The position numbers and the translations under genes are program-made. Positions 1 to 8,846 of a stretch of 64,000 bases of DNA are shown piece after piece; position 1 is the stretch's first letter, and each line of letters begins with the position of its first letter. Below the pieces are notes generated by a model. The model ran no database searches, was not told the origin of the DNA, and saw nothing but the letters and a program-made list of their open reading frames with translations. This DNA comes from an uncultured Mesonia sp. (GTDB lineage Bacteria; Bacteroidota; Bacteroidia; Flavobacteriales; Flavobacteriaceae), in assembly GCA_947494545.1 (NCBI GenBank), contig CANLVH010000014.1, positions 18,569 to 82,568 on the forward strand, read 5' to 3'.

Positions 1-1
1 A

Positions 2-184
2 GATAAAAATTTACGTAGCGTACAATTAGACAGCTTTGAAAGTCTTTCTTTAAATTATCCGCACGTGCGTAAAATACTTCATTTTTGGTTTGAAAATTAC
101 GATAAAACAGATAAGCTAAAAATCAAAGGTTGGACCGATGGAAATGCAGCAGAAAAACTCATACAACAAGCTTTGATAAACTAA
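2..184 (+). CDS. C-terminal end of an unidentified protein (partial)
   Basis: An open frame enters from the left edge and stops at 182-184. The visible 60 residues are hydrophilic with several aromatic residues (HFWFENYDKTD) and end in EKLIQQALIN. I do not recognise a family from this fragment. No hairpin terminator is visible in the 85 bases before the next gene. It could be the last gene upstream of the following operon. Confidence 0.55.
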   Translation, partial: DKNLRSVQLDSFESLSLNYPHVRKILHFWFENYDKTDKLKIKGWTDGNAAEKLIQQALIN

Positions 185-269
185 ACTGCTTGTTTATAAA
201 ATGTTAATCTGCAGAGTACTTTCTTCCTGAATAAGTATCTTTAAAGCCTAAAAACCAAAAAAAATTATT

Positions 270-452
270 ATGATTAAAGTTTTAGGTATTATACTTACTA
301 TTGTAGGAATGGTAGGTCTCGTGTTAGGAATTTTTGGAATTTTCGGGTCTTTAAATATTATGGGAGCTTGGCCTTTTGCTATTATTGGTTTTATCTTTTT
401 TGTTTCGGGAATTGGAATTGTAAAACGCAAAAAAGACACCGATGAGTCTTAA
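270..452 (+). CDS. small membrane protein, two predicted transmembrane helices
   Basis: A 60-residue hydrophobic protein. Residues 4-28 form one membrane segment rich in Gly, Ile and Val, residues 34-50 form a second, and the charged tail KRKKDTDES follows. It begins an operon: only 6 bases separate its stop from the alpha/beta hydrolase, and tight spacing continues to about 3959. Function is unknown. The antisense frame over the same bases has low-complexity Ile/Pro composition and is not credible. Confidence 0.7.
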   Translation: MIKVLGIILTIVGMVGLVLGIFGIFGSLNIMGAWPFAIIGFIFFVSGIGIVKRKKDTDES

Positions 453-458
453 CAACTA

Positions 459-1295
459 ATGAAAAAAAAGTTTCAGAAATTTTTACCCCGTATTGTTGGC
501 GCGCAAATAAACTCGCTTCATCTTTTAAATAAACGCAAGGCAGCAAATAAAGCCTATCAAATTTTTTGTACGCCTCGTCGCGGAGCGGTGCAAGAACACC
601 AGAAAGATTTTTTAGATAAAGCTAAAGACCAAACAATAAGAGCAGAAAATTTAGATTTGCAAACCTACGCTTGGCCAGGGGCAGGAAAAACTGTTTTGTT
701 GGTGCACGGTTGGGAAAGCAACACCAATCGTTGGCAAAATTTGGTAGAAAGATTACAAGCACAAAATTACAATATTGTAGCATTTGATGCTCCGGCACAC
801 GGTTATTCTAACGGAAATATTTTACACATTCCGCTATACAGCAAATGCTTAGAGGTTATGATAAAACATTTTGCACCACATTATTTAATTGGGCACAGCA
901 TTGGCGGGATGACCACCATTTACAACCAATATTGCCAACCTAACAAACAAATAGAAAAGCTGGTAGTTTTAGGTCCGCCGTCTGAGTTATCGCAAATTAT
1001 GGGAGATTATCAGCAAATTTTGCGTTTAAAACCACAGGTAATGCAATCTTTAGAAAATTTATTTCATAAGCGTTTAGGCTATTATTTTACTGATTTTTCA
1101 ATAGCAAAATTCAGTAAAGAAATAAATAAACAAGGTTTGCTTATTCACGATAAATTTGATAAAATAGCACCTATAAATGCTTCAGAAGCTATTGCAGAAA
1201 ACTGGAAAAACGCTATTTTGTTTAAAACCGAAGGCGCAGGCCACTCTTTATATCACCATAAAATAGACAGGAAAATTATAGAATTTTTAAACTGA
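459..1295 (+). CDS. alpha/beta hydrolase
   Basis: A 278-residue alpha/beta-hydrolase-fold protein. The oxyanion-hole region HGWES lies near residue 83. The nucleophile elbow GHSIGG at 145-150 places the catalytic Ser at 147. A candidate acid is Asp231 or Asp234 (HDKFDKIAP), and a candidate His is at 262 (GAGHS). There is no clear signal peptide, so it is probably cytoplasmic. The substrate cannot be deduced: the family includes esterases, lipases and dehalogenases. It lies 6 bases after the small membrane protein gene and 1 base before rluF, so it is very probably co-transcribed with both. Confidence 0.88.
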   Translation: MKKKFQKFLPRIVGAQINSLHLLNKRKAANKAYQIFCTPRRGAVQEHQKDFLDKAKDQTIRAENLDLQTYAWPGAGKTVLLVHGWESNTNRWQNLVERLQAQNYNIVAFDAPAHGYSNGNILHIPLYSKCLEVMIKHFAPHYLIGHSIGGMTTIYNQYCQPNKQIEKLVVLGPPSELSQIMGDYQQILRLKPQVMQSLENLFHKRLGYYFTDFSIAKFSKEINKQGLLIHDKFDKIAPINASEAIAENWKNAILFKTEGAGHSLYHHKIDRKIIEFLN

Positions 1296-1296
1296 T

Positions 1297-2067
1297 ATGA
1301 GCGCAACAGAAAAACCCGTTAGAATAAATAAATACCTAAGCCAAGCCGGGTATTGCTCGCGCAGAAAAGCCGATAAACTTATTGAACTAGGCAAAGTTAC
1401 CGTAAACGGAAAAATACCCGAAATGGGCACAAAAGTTACCGCTTTAGACGAAGTAGCCGTAAACGGAAAACCTATTTCCGATAAAGAAGAAAAACCGGTT
1501 TATATTGCCTTCAATAAACCAATTGGTATTGTTTGCACGACAGACACCCGCGTAGAAAAAGACAATATTATAGATTATATAAATTACCCGAAACGCATTT
1601 TTCCTATAGGAAGATTAGATAAACCCAGTGAAGGACTTATTTTGCTCACCAACGATGGCGATATTGTTAATAAAATCTTACGCGCCAGAAACAATCACGG
1701 AAAAGAATACGTAGTAAAAGTAGACCGTACTGTAGATGAAGATTTTCTAGAAAGAATGCGCAACGGCATACCAATTTTAGACACCGTTACCAAAAAATGT
1801 AAAGTAGAGAAAATAAATAATCACGAGTTTAAAATTGTTTTAACCCAAGGGCTCAATAGACAAATTAGAAGAATGTGCGAATACTTGGGCTACGAAGTTT
1901 TGGCTTTAAAACGTATTCGGGTTTTAAATATTCAACTAGATATCCCTGTCGGGGAATATAGAGATTTACGTCCCGAAGAATTAAAAGAATTGCGCGAAAT
2001 AGTAGATGGCTCAAGCAAAACCGAAGAAGCTTCTTTACCGAAACCCAAAAAACGGAACCGCCAATAA
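1297..2067 (+). CDS. rluF: 23S rRNA pseudouridine synthase, RluF type
   Basis: A 256-residue protein with an S4 RNA-binding domain at about residues 8-60 (RINKYLSQAGYCSRRKAD). It is followed by an RsuA/RluB/E/F-type catalytic domain. The motif GRLDKPSEGL carries the catalytic Asp near residue 108, and GLNRQIRRMC lies near 190. The NKILRARN and TKKCKVEKI stretches resemble E. coli RluF (23S U2604) more than RluB or RsuA, but the target base in this organism is inferred. The C-terminus is a short Lys/Pro-rich tail. It follows the hydrolase gene with a 1-base gap. Confidence 0.88.
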   Translation: MSATEKPVRINKYLSQAGYCSRRKADKLIELGKVTVNGKIPEMGTKVTALDEVAVNGKPISDKEEKPVYIAFNKPIGIVCTTDTRVEKDNIIDYINYPKRIFPIGRLDKPSEGLILLTNDGDIVNKILRARNNHGKEYVVKVDRTVDEDFLERMRNGIPILDTVTKKCKVEKINNHEFKIVLTQGLNRQIRRMCEYLGYEVLALKRIRVLNIQLDIPVGEYRDLRPEELKELREIVDGSSKTEEASLPKPKKRNRQ

Positions 2068-2079
2068 AACCTATAAATT

Positions 2080-2505
2080 ATGGAAAAGCTGTCTCCTTTT
2101 CATTTGGCAATCCCGGTAAAAAATTTAGAAAAAGCCCGTAGGTTTTATGGCGAAATTCTTCAGCTAAAAGAAGGAAGAAGCAGCAACCACTGGACAGATT
2201 ATAACTTTTTTGGACACCAATTGGTAATTCACCAAACCGAAGAAACAACAAAAAAACCGGCCGCCAAAAGCAGGGTTGACGATAAAGAAGTTCCAATTCC
2301 GCATTTTGGGATAGTTTTAGATTGGGAAGATTTTTTTACTTTTTATGAAGCCATAAAAGATAAAAAGATTACTTTCGAAATAGAGCCTTACATCCGCTTT
2401 AAAGGAGAGGCGGGCGAGCAAGCAACCATGTTTTTTTATGACCCAAGTAAGAATGCTTTAGAGTTTAAAGCCTTCAAAAACCCAAAGCAACTTTTTGCTA
2501 AATAA
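2080..2505 (+). CDS. VOC (glyoxalase/bleomycin-resistance fold) family protein
   Basis: A 141-residue protein with the paired beta-alpha-beta layout of the vicinal-oxygen-chelate superfamily. An N-terminal HLAIPVKNLEKARRFYGE precedes a second half that begins near HFGIVLDWEDFF. Possible metal ligands are His8, the His of PHFGIV and the Glu of ALEFKAF near the C-terminus. Substrate is unknown; members include glyoxalases, dioxygenases and antibiotic-binding proteins. It sits 12 bases after rluF and 5 bases before the permease gene. Confidence 0.85.
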   Translation: MEKLSPFHLAIPVKNLEKARRFYGEILQLKEGRSSNHWTDYNFFGHQLVIHQTEETTKKPAAKSRVDDKEVPIPHFGIVLDWEDFFTFYEAIKDKKITFEIEPYIRFKGEAGEQATMFFYDPSKNALEFKAFKNPKQLFAK

Positions 2506-2510
2506 ATTTT

Positions 2511-3548
2511 ATGGATAAGAGAATAGACCCATCTTTAGTGCGGCAATTTTTTGTCTTACTGCTCATTTTGTTTTTGGGCATACTTATTTTTAGCGAAATA
2601 ACTCCTTATCTTTCTGGGGTTTTGGGTGCAGTAACTTTATATGTTTTATTTAAAAAATGGATGCATAAACTGGTAAATCGCGGCTGGAACCCGGACTTGG
2701 CAGCTGGCACTTTGATGTTTATCTCTTTTGTTGGTATCTTATTGCCAATAACCGGTATTGTTTTGCTGCTAAGTTCTAAAATTGGAAAAGCCGTAAATAA
2801 TTCCGAAAAAGTTATAGAGGTATTTAAATCGCAAATAAACGAGTGGGAAGAAATCTATGGCTATAATTTAAGTACGCAAATAGATACTTCTCAAATAACC
2901 AATTGGGTTTCTACAAATTTACAAAGTTTGGCAGGTGGCACTTTTACTGCTTTTATTGCCATAAGCATCATGTATTTCTTATTATACTATATGCTGACCA
3001 ACCATAAAAAACTACGTCGCTCTTTAGAAGATTATGTACCTTTAAATCGTAATAACCTTTTTTTGATAGGACAAGAAAGTCGGTCTATGGTTAAAGCAAA
3101 CGCTATAGGAATTCCGTTAGTAGCTTTTTTCCAAGGCATTGTAGCGCTTATTGGCTATTTTATCTTTGGTGTGCCAGACCCATTTTTTTGGTTTGTTATT
3201 ACTACAATAGGCTCTATGATTCCGTTTATAGGAACCGCCATTGGTATTGTTCCGGTAACGGTACTTATGTTTGCACAAGGCCATACTTGGCAAGCCATTG
3301 CTATTTTAATTTACGGAATTGTGGTAGTTGGTTCTACAGATAATATTATTAGATTATACGTTTTAAAACGTCTTTCTAACGTGCATCCGCTAATAACTTT
3401 AATTGGAGTAATTGTAGGCGTACCACTTTTTGGATTTATTGGTTTAATTTTTGGTCCCTTATTAATTTCGTTATTTTTATTGACGGTAAAAATTTATAAA
3501 AAAGAATACGGCAAAGATGCGCCAGACAAACATGAACAAATACTTTAA
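2511..3548 (+). CDS. AI-2E family transporter (YdiK/PerM-like permease)
   Basis: A 345-residue polytopic inner-membrane protein with about seven or eight hydrophobic segments. The pattern is that of the AI-2E/PerM family: two close N-terminal helices, a helix pair, a long amphipathic middle region (about 95-150), then four C-terminal helices. The family-typical stretch FGVPDPFFWFVITTIGSMIP and the end motif FGFIGLIFGPL are present. Family members have been linked to AI-2 export or to Na+/H+ antiport, so the substrate should be treated as open. It is in the middle of the plus-strand operon. Confidence 0.88.
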   Translation: MDKRIDPSLVRQFFVLLLILFLGILIFSEITPYLSGVLGAVTLYVLFKKWMHKLVNRGWNPDLAAGTLMFISFVGILLPITGIVLLLSSKIGKAVNNSEKVIEVFKSQINEWEEIYGYNLSTQIDTSQITNWVSTNLQSLAGGTFTAFIAISIMYFLLYYMLTNHKKLRRSLEDYVPLNRNNLFLIGQESRSMVKANAIGIPLVAFFQGIVALIGYFIFGVPDPFFWFVITTIGSMIPFIGTAIGIVPVTVLMFAQGHTWQAIAILIYGIVVVGSTDNIIRLYVLKRLSNVHPLITLIGVIVGVPLFGFIGLIFGPLLISLFLLTVKIYKKEYGKDAPDKHEQIL

Positions 3549-3560
3549 AAAAGACAAAAG

Positions 3561-3959
3561 ATGATTTTAGATAGAATTAAAGATGTAATTACCCCAAATT
3601 TTGTAAGCGAAGAAGCCGGCAAAACCACGCAAAACGATCTAAACCAAACGGTAAAGAACGAAAAGCAAATTGACAGAAAAATAAGTAGCGCCGGTATGCT
3701 GGAGAAATATTCTGAGTTAGGCAAACTTATGCTAAAAATGCTTAAAGACTATAAAAAAGGAATTTACCACAACGTGCCCTGGTTTACCATTGCTTCTATA
3801 GTTGTAGCGCTTTTATATGTATTAAATCCATTTGATGTTGTACCCGATTTTATTCCCGGAATTGGTTACGTAGACGATTTAGGTGTGTTTACAATTGCGC
3901 TTAGGTTTGTAGAAACAGATCTTCACCGTTATTTAGATTGGAAATTAGAAGAAGACTAA
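3561..3959 (+). CDS. YkvA-like DUF1232 membrane protein
   Basis: A 132-residue protein. The first 65 residues are hydrophilic and charged. The C-terminal half carries the DUF1232 signature: a hydrophobic helix then NPFDVVPDFIPGIGYVDDLG near residues 90-110. The DxVPDxIPxxGxxDD pattern is diagnostic for the family, whose biochemical role is not known. It is the last gene of the plus-strand run and converges with folD, separated by 91 bases that hold a T8/A8 inverted run but no strong GC hairpin. Confidence 0.87.
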   Translation: MILDRIKDVITPNFVSEEAGKTTQNDLNQTVKNEKQIDRKISSAGMLEKYSELGKLMLKMLKDYKKGIYHNVPWFTIASIVVALLYVLNPFDVVPDFIPGIGYVDDLGVFTIALRFVETDLHRYLDWKLEED

Positions 3960-4050
3960 ACCAACGCCTATCTTCTTTTTTTTCTAAAAAAAAGCACGTT
4001 GCTACACATTAAATACTTTCCGTAAAGTTTTCTAAAACGAAATTTTAGGC

Positions 4051-4944
4051 TTACTTCGTTTGGCTTTTGAGTAAATGACGTTCTCGTGCCAACAAAGTAT
4101 TTTTTAAGAGCATACTAACCGTCATTGGTCCAACGCCGCCGGGAACCGGAGTTATATAACTAGCGCGTTTGCTAACGTTTTCAAAATCTACGTCGCCTTT
4201 TATAACATAGCCTTTTTTAGCATCTTCGTCCGGCACGCGGGTTATACCCACATCTATAATTACAGCATCGTCTTTTATCATTTCTCCTTTAAGGAAATCT
4301 GGAATGCCCACGGCAATTATTACAATATCTGCTTGCGAGGTAATTTGGGTTATATTCTTGGTATACTCGTGTGTTAAAGTTACGGTAGAATTTCCGGGAA
4401 AACCGCTACGTCCCATTAAAATACTCATTGGCCTACCAACAATATAACTTCTGCCAATTACTACAGTATGTTTGCCTTTTGTAGGAATATCGTAACGCTC
4501 TAACAATTCTAAAATACCAAAAGGAGTTGCAGGAATAAAGGAAGTCATATCCAAACTCATTTTCCCGAAATTGGTAGGATGAAAACCGTCTACATCTTTA
4601 TCTGGATCTACTGCCATTAAAACCCGCTGTGTATCTATTTGCGGTGGTAACGGCAATTGCACAATAAAACCGTCTATGTCGTCGTCTTGATTTAACTCTT
4701 CTATCTTAGCCAACAATTCTACCTCTCTCGTATTGGCAGACATACGAACCAAAGTAGACTCAAAACCAACTTGTTTACACGACTTTACCTTACTATTTAC
4801 GTAAGTTTTACTCGCCCCATCGTTACCTACAATTATAGCGGCAAGATGTGGCACTTTATCGCCACGTTGTTTTATTTTTTTAACCTCAGCAGCAATTTCG
4901 TCTTTAATATCGTTACTGATTTTTTTTCCGTCTAAAATGGTCAT
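4051..4944 (-). CDS. folD: bifunctional methylenetetrahydrofolate dehydrogenase / methenyltetrahydrofolate cyclohydrolase
   Basis: FolD interconverts 5,10-methylene-, 5,10-methenyl- and 10-formyl-tetrahydrofolate with NADP in the cytoplasm. The protein is 297 residues, slightly longer than the usual 280-290. The Tyr/Lys active-site pattern YVNSKVKSCKQVG lies near residues 49-61. DVDGFHP, PATPFGILELL, the nucleotide-binding GRSYIVGRPMS and the C-terminal TPVPGGVGPMT are all present. The start ATG at 4944 gives MTILDGKKIS, a normal FolD N-terminus. It lies downstream of ffh on the same strand, 97 bases away. Confidence 0.96.
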   Translation of the reverse strand: MTILDGKKISNDIKDEIAAEVKKIKQRGDKVPHLAAIIVGNDGASKTYVNSKVKSCKQVGFESTLVRMSANTREVELLAKIEELNQDDDIDGFIVQLPLPPQIDTQRVLMAVDPDKDVDGFHPTNFGKMSLDMTSFIPATPFGILELLERYDIPTKGKHTVVIGRSYIVGRPMSILMGRSGFPGNSTVTLTHEYTKNITQITSQADIVIIAVGIPDFLKGEMIKDDAVIIDVGITRVPDEDAKKGYVIKGDVDFENVSKRASYITPVPGGVGPMTVSMLLKNTLLARERHLLKSQTK

Positions 4945-5041
4945 ATGTAGTGTTTAGTTGTATACAGTGGTAGTATTCAGTTGGCAGTGTTCCGTAAACA
5001 GCGAGCTGTCAATTAGGTTTTAAGCGTTACCAACTGTCAAC

Positions 5042-6370
5042 TTACTTCATGCCTTTCATCATTTGCATCATTTTCTTACCGCCGCCGCCTTGCATCATCT
5101 TCATCATTTTGCTCATTTGGTTAAATTGCTTTAAAAGCTGGTTAACTTGCGTTACAGATGTACCGGAACCTTTTCCAATTCTTCGTTTTCTGCTGGCGTT
5201 TATTAAAGAAGGCTGACTGCGTTCTGCGGGGGTCATCGAGTGAATAATAGCTTCTATATGCTTAAAAGCATCGTCGTCTATATCTATATCTTTCATCATT
5301 TTTCCGGCGCCGGGTATCATTCCCATCAGGTCTTTCATATTACCCATCTTTTTAACCTGCTGGATTTGCTTCAGAAAATCGTCAAAACCAAATTGGTTTT
5401 TCGCAATTTTTTTCTGAATTTTTCGCGCCTCTTCTTCGTCGTATTGTTCTTGCGCTCTTTCTACCAAAGAGACAACATCTCCCATCCCTAAAATCCTGTC
5501 TGCCATACGGGAAGGATAGAAGATATCTATAGCTTCCATCTTTTCGCCGGTACCAATAAATTTTATTGGTTTGTTTACAACAGATTTAATAGAAATAGCC
5601 GCCCCACCGCGGGTATCTCCATCTAATTTGGTTAAAATTACACCGTCAAAATCTAAGATATCGTTAAAGGCTTTTGCAGTATTAACGGCATCTTGCCCTG
5701 TCATAGAATCTACTACAAACAGCGTTTCTTGTGGTTGTATAGCTTCGTGAATGTTAGAGATTTCGGTCATCATTACTTGATCTACCGCCAATCTACCAGC
5801 TGTATCAATAATTACTACATTATGGCCGTTTTCTTTGGCGTGCGCAATAGCACGTTGTGCAATATCTACCGGATCTTTGGTTTCTTTATCAGAGAAAACC
5901 TCTACTCCAATTTGGTCGCCTACTACGTGCAACTGATCTATTGCCGCCGGACGGTAAACGTCACAAGCTACCAAAAGTGGTTTTTTTGTTTTTTTGTTTT
6001 TAAGGAAGTTAGCCAATTTGCCGGAAAAAGTGGTTTTACCACTACCTTGTAAACCGGACATTAAAATAACGCTCGGATCTCCGGAAAGGTTTACTCCCGC
6101 TGCATCGCCTCCCATTAAATCGGTAAGTTCGTCTTTTACCAATTTTACCATTAACTCGCCGGGTTTTAACGTTTTTAAAACGTCTTGCCCTAAAGCTTTT
6201 TCTTTTACGACATTGGTAAAATCTTTAGCAATTTTATAGTTAACATCTGCATCTACCAGCGCTCTTCTAACTTCTTTTAAAGTTTCGGCAACGTTAACTT
6301 CTGTAATTTGCCCGTGGCCTTTTAATACGTGTAAGGCCTTATCTAACTTATCACTTAAACTATCAAACAT
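5042..6370 (-). CDS. ffh: signal recognition particle protein Ffh (SRP54)
   Basis: The protein GTPase of SRP, which binds 4.5S RNA and signal peptides and docks with FtsY. An N domain is followed by the G domain with the P-loop GLQGSGKTTFSGKLA, then DTAGR and TKLDGD. A methionine-rich M domain (GNMKDLMGMIPGAGKMM) ends in a Met/Gly/Lys tail. A longer frame begins at 6433, but the ATG at 6370 gives MFDSLSDKLD, the normal Ffh start. It also follows a TAACTTTG promoter element, which argues against the longer form. Length is 442 residues. Confidence 0.95.
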   Translation of the reverse strand: MFDSLSDKLDKALHVLKGHGQITEVNVAETLKEVRRALVDADVNYKIAKDFTNVVKEKALGQDVLKTLKPGELMVKLVKDELTDLMGGDAAGVNLSGDPSVILMSGLQGSGKTTFSGKLANFLKNKKTKKPLLVACDVYRPAAIDQLHVVGDQIGVEVFSDKETKDPVDIAQRAIAHAKENGHNVVIIDTAGRLAVDQVMMTEISNIHEAIQPQETLFVVDSMTGQDAVNTAKAFNDILDFDGVILTKLDGDTRGGAAISIKSVVNKPIKFIGTGEKMEAIDIFYPSRMADRILGMGDVVSLVERAQEQYDEEEARKIQKKIAKNQFGFDDFLKQIQQVKKMGNMKDLMGMIPGAGKMMKDIDIDDDAFKHIEAIIHSMTPAERSQPSLINASRKRRIGKGSGTSVTQVNQLLKQFNQMSKMMKMMQGGGGKKMMQMMKGMK

Positions 6371-6396
6371 AATCTTTCCGAGGTTTTTAAGGATTG

Positions 6397-6404
6397 CAAA
6401 GTTA
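6397..6404 (-). promoter_or_regulatory. candidate -7 promoter element for ffh
   Basis: On the minus strand these bases read TAACTTTG, a full match to the Bacteroidetes -7 consensus TAnnTTTG, 26 bases upstream of the ffh ATG. A TTTG at the ideal 19-base spacing is not present; the nearest is ATTG at 16. It lies between the argS terminator and ffh. Confidence 0.5.
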
Positions 6405-6440
6405 ACAATTTGAACCTTAACAATAAAAAGCAAAGTATAA

Positions 6441-6475
6441 AAAAAGTGAGCTTCTTTTAAGAAAGCTCACTTTTT
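6441..6475 (-). terminator. intrinsic terminator after argS
   Basis: A perfect 13-bp stem (AAAAAGTGAGCTT at 6441-6453 with its complement at 6463-6475) over a 9-base loop. It sits 31 bases past the argS stop. The A/T ends give U-runs on both strands, so it could work in both directions, but on the plus strand no gene ends nearby. Confidence 0.85.
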
Positions 6476-6505
6476 GTTTTATATCACGTAAAATTCGCAA
6501 CAAAC

Positions 6506-8281
6506 CTACATCCGTTCAGGCACTTCTATTCCTAACAAACCAAAAGCAGATTTTATAGTTTTTCCTACCGTTTTTGCCAATTGCACTCTGAAGATTTTTT
6601 CTTCCATACTATCTGCGCCAAGAATACTTATATTCTGATAAAAAGAATTAAAACTTTTTACCAAATCATAGGAATAATTTGCTATTAATGCCGGACTGTG
6701 CTGTTCTGCAGCTAATTGAACGGTTTCGGGATAAAGCTGAATTTGCTTTAGCAATTCCCGTTCTTTTTCGTGCAAGCTATAATTCTCTATTGCCGCTGCA
6801 TAATCAAAATCTACTTTTCGTAAAATAGATTGAATTCTGGCATAGGTATATTGAATAAAAGGTCCGGTATTGCCCTGAAAATCTACCGATTCTTCCGGGT
6901 TAAATAAAATTCGTTTGCGCGGATCTACTTTTAGAATATAATATTTAAGTGCGCCAAGCCCTATAATTTTATACAAATCTTGCTTTTCTTCTTTTGTATA
7001 GGCTTCTAATTTCCCTAAATCTTCTGCTATTTCTTGCGCAGTTTGCGTCATATCTTTAATCAAATCGTCTGCATCTACCACCGTACCTTCACGACTTTTC
7101 ATTTTTCCGCTTGGTAAATCTACCATCCCGTAGCTTAGATGATACAGATTTTCTGCCCACGCAAAACCGAGTTTTTTCAGAATTAGAAACAAAACTTTAA
7201 AATGATAATCCTGCTCGTTCCCTACCGTATAAACCATACCATTTATAGCATAATCTTCTACCCGCTGAATTGCCGTACCAATATCTTGCGTCATATAAAC
7301 TGCGGTACCATCTGCACGCAAAACAATTTTTTCATCTAAGCCTTCATCGGTTAAATCTATCCAAACACTACCATCTTCTTTTTTGTAAAAAACGCCTTTT
7401 TCTAATCCGTCGTTTACTACTTCTTTTCCCAATAGGTAAGTATCGCTTTCGTAATAATTTTTATCAAAATCTACTCCTAGTTCTGCATAGGTTTTTTTAA
7501 AACCGTCGTACACCCACTGGTTCATTTTTTCCCAAAGGGCAACGGTTTCTTTATCACCGGCTTCCCATTTTTGCAGCATTTTTTGGGCTTCCAACAAAAG
7601 CGGCGCTTCTTTTTTTGCCTTTTCTTCGGGTACGCCTTGTTTTTCTAATTCTTTTATTTGGGTTTTATATTCTTGGTCAAATTTTACGTAATATTTACCA
7701 ACCAGTTTGTCGCCTTTTAAACCGGAAGTTTCGGGCGTTTCTTGATTTCCAAATTTTTTCCACGCCAACATACTTTTACAAATATGAATACCCCTATCGT
7801 TAATAATTTGGGTTTTATAAACCGTATTGCCGGCAGCTTTTAAAATTTCGGCAACCGAATATCCTAAAAGATTATTACGAATATGTCCTAAATGCAATGG
7901 TTTGTTAGTATTGGGCGAAGAATATTCTACCATAATGGTATCTGATTTTTCTGTTGCCGCAACGCTCCCGTAATTTGTTATATCTTTTAAGGTTTTAAAA
8001 TCTTGTAAGAAATAAGCATCGCTCAAAACAATATTCAAGAAACCTTTTACCACGTTGTATTTAGCCACTTCTTTTACATTTTCCTGCAAATAGTCACCAA
8101 TGCTTTCTCCTAATTTTACCGGATTGGTTTTTACCTGGCGCAACATAGGAAAAACCACCACCGTCAAATCTCCTTCAAATTCTTTTCTGGTGGTCTGTAA
8201 TTCTACATCGGGTAAGATTACCTGGTGCAGTTTTTCTACTGCGTTTTTTACTTCTTTGGCAAGTTTATCTTGAATACTCAT
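6506..8281 (-). CDS. argS: arginyl-tRNA synthetase
   Basis: A class I aminoacyl-tRNA synthetase that charges tRNA-Arg. An N-terminal additional domain of about 110 residues is followed by the catalytic domain. The HIGH-type motif HLGH (in NKPLHLGHIRNNLL) lies near residue 125. The KMSKS-equivalent is the degenerate MKSREGT near 393, as is usual for ArgRS. The C-terminal DALR-type anticodon-binding domain ends FGLLGIEVPERM. A GTG one codon upstream (8284) is also in frame. The ATG at 8281 is preferred and follows a perfect TATCTTTG promoter box. Length is 591 residues. Confidence 0.96.
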   Translation of the reverse strand: MSIQDKLAKEVKNAVEKLHQVILPDVELQTTRKEFEGDLTVVVFPMLRQVKTNPVKLGESIGDYLQENVKEVAKYNVVKGFLNIVLSDAYFLQDFKTLKDITNYGSVAATEKSDTIMVEYSSPNTNKPLHLGHIRNNLLGYSVAEILKAAGNTVYKTQIINDRGIHICKSMLAWKKFGNQETPETSGLKGDKLVGKYYVKFDQEYKTQIKELEKQGVPEEKAKKEAPLLLEAQKMLQKWEAGDKETVALWEKMNQWVYDGFKKTYAELGVDFDKNYYESDTYLLGKEVVNDGLEKGVFYKKEDGSVWIDLTDEGLDEKIVLRADGTAVYMTQDIGTAIQRVEDYAINGMVYTVGNEQDYHFKVLFLILKKLGFAWAENLYHLSYGMVDLPSGKMKSREGTVVDADDLIKDMTQTAQEIAEDLGKLEAYTKEEKQDLYKIIGLGALKYYILKVDPRKRILFNPEESVDFQGNTGPFIQYTYARIQSILRKVDFDYAAAIENYSLHEKERELLKQIQLYPETVQLAAEQHSPALIANYSYDLVKSFNSFYQNISILGADSMEEKIFRVQLAKTVGKTIKSAFGLLGIEVPERM

Positions 8282-8298
8282 CACTTAAAATTTGGGCA

Positions 8299-8306
8299 CA
8301 AAGATA
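8299..8306 (-). promoter_or_regulatory. candidate -7 promoter element for argS
   Basis: Minus-strand TATCTTTG is a perfect TAnnTTTG match, 17 bases upstream of the argS ATG, which implies a leader of only about ten bases. At 19-base spacing upstream the sequence reads CTG, one change from TTG. Confidence 0.55.
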
Positions 8307-8368
8307 CTTAAAATTTGTAGTTAGACAGTTCTATAAATATACTTTGTGGTTTGCGTTTACACGGAATT

Positions 8369-8818
8369 ATGTATCTTGTAAATCAAATAAAAAAAATGTT
8401 AGTAAACGTCTCTTATAATAAACCAAAGCTTAAAAAGGAAATTGATGAAGCCGTAGGCAAAGCTTTTAGTTTTAAAGAGCGTTTAAAACTTGGCGGAATA
8501 GGTTCCGGCAAATTATTCATTACCAGCTCAAGTGTTTCTATACACAATCTGCTTATTTTAGATAGTTACCTCAACACTTGCGGCGTAGAGTTGCGTCCAG
8601 ATGGCATTATAGTAAGTTTTAGGTCGTTATTAGAAACCTATGCCTTGGTGATTCCGTATTACAAACTAAACATTTATAAAGGCAAAGCAGAAGAATACGG
8701 CATTTATCGCGACCATCATTTCATAAAAATAAAAGCCGACCGAAAAAGCATTCATAATTTTTTTAAAAAATTACAAAATTGCAAAGCCCGGCATTGGTCT
8801 TCTGAAAAGTTACAGTAG
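8369..8818 (+). CDS. hypothetical protein
   Basis: About 149 residues from the ATG at 8369. The frame opens with a TTG at 8351, but the ATG is more likely. The protein is basic and mixed alpha/beta with no signal peptide or membrane segment. A Gly-rich turn (KLGGIGSGKLF) is followed by alternating hydrophobic strands and a C-terminal helix KSIHNFFKKLQN. I do not recognise the family. It is divergent from argS. A 33-bp piece of its 3' region (8723-8755) recurs downstream at 9742-9774 after the next gene. Confidence 0.72.
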   Translation: MYLVNQIKKMLVNVSYNKPKLKKEIDEAVGKAFSFKERLKLGGIGSGKLFITSSSVSIHNLLILDSYLNTCGVELRPDGIIVSFRSLLETYALVIPYYKLNIYKGKAEEYGIYRDHHFIKIKADRKSIHNFFKKLQNCKARHWSSEKLQ

Positions 8819-8846
8819 AAGACAAAACTTAAAACCTAATAGCGAA

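Noticed and set aside
5240..6239. Plus-strand open frames inside ffh
   Set aside because: They are antisense to a clear Ffh gene and have Phe/Tyr-rich composition without any recognisable motif.
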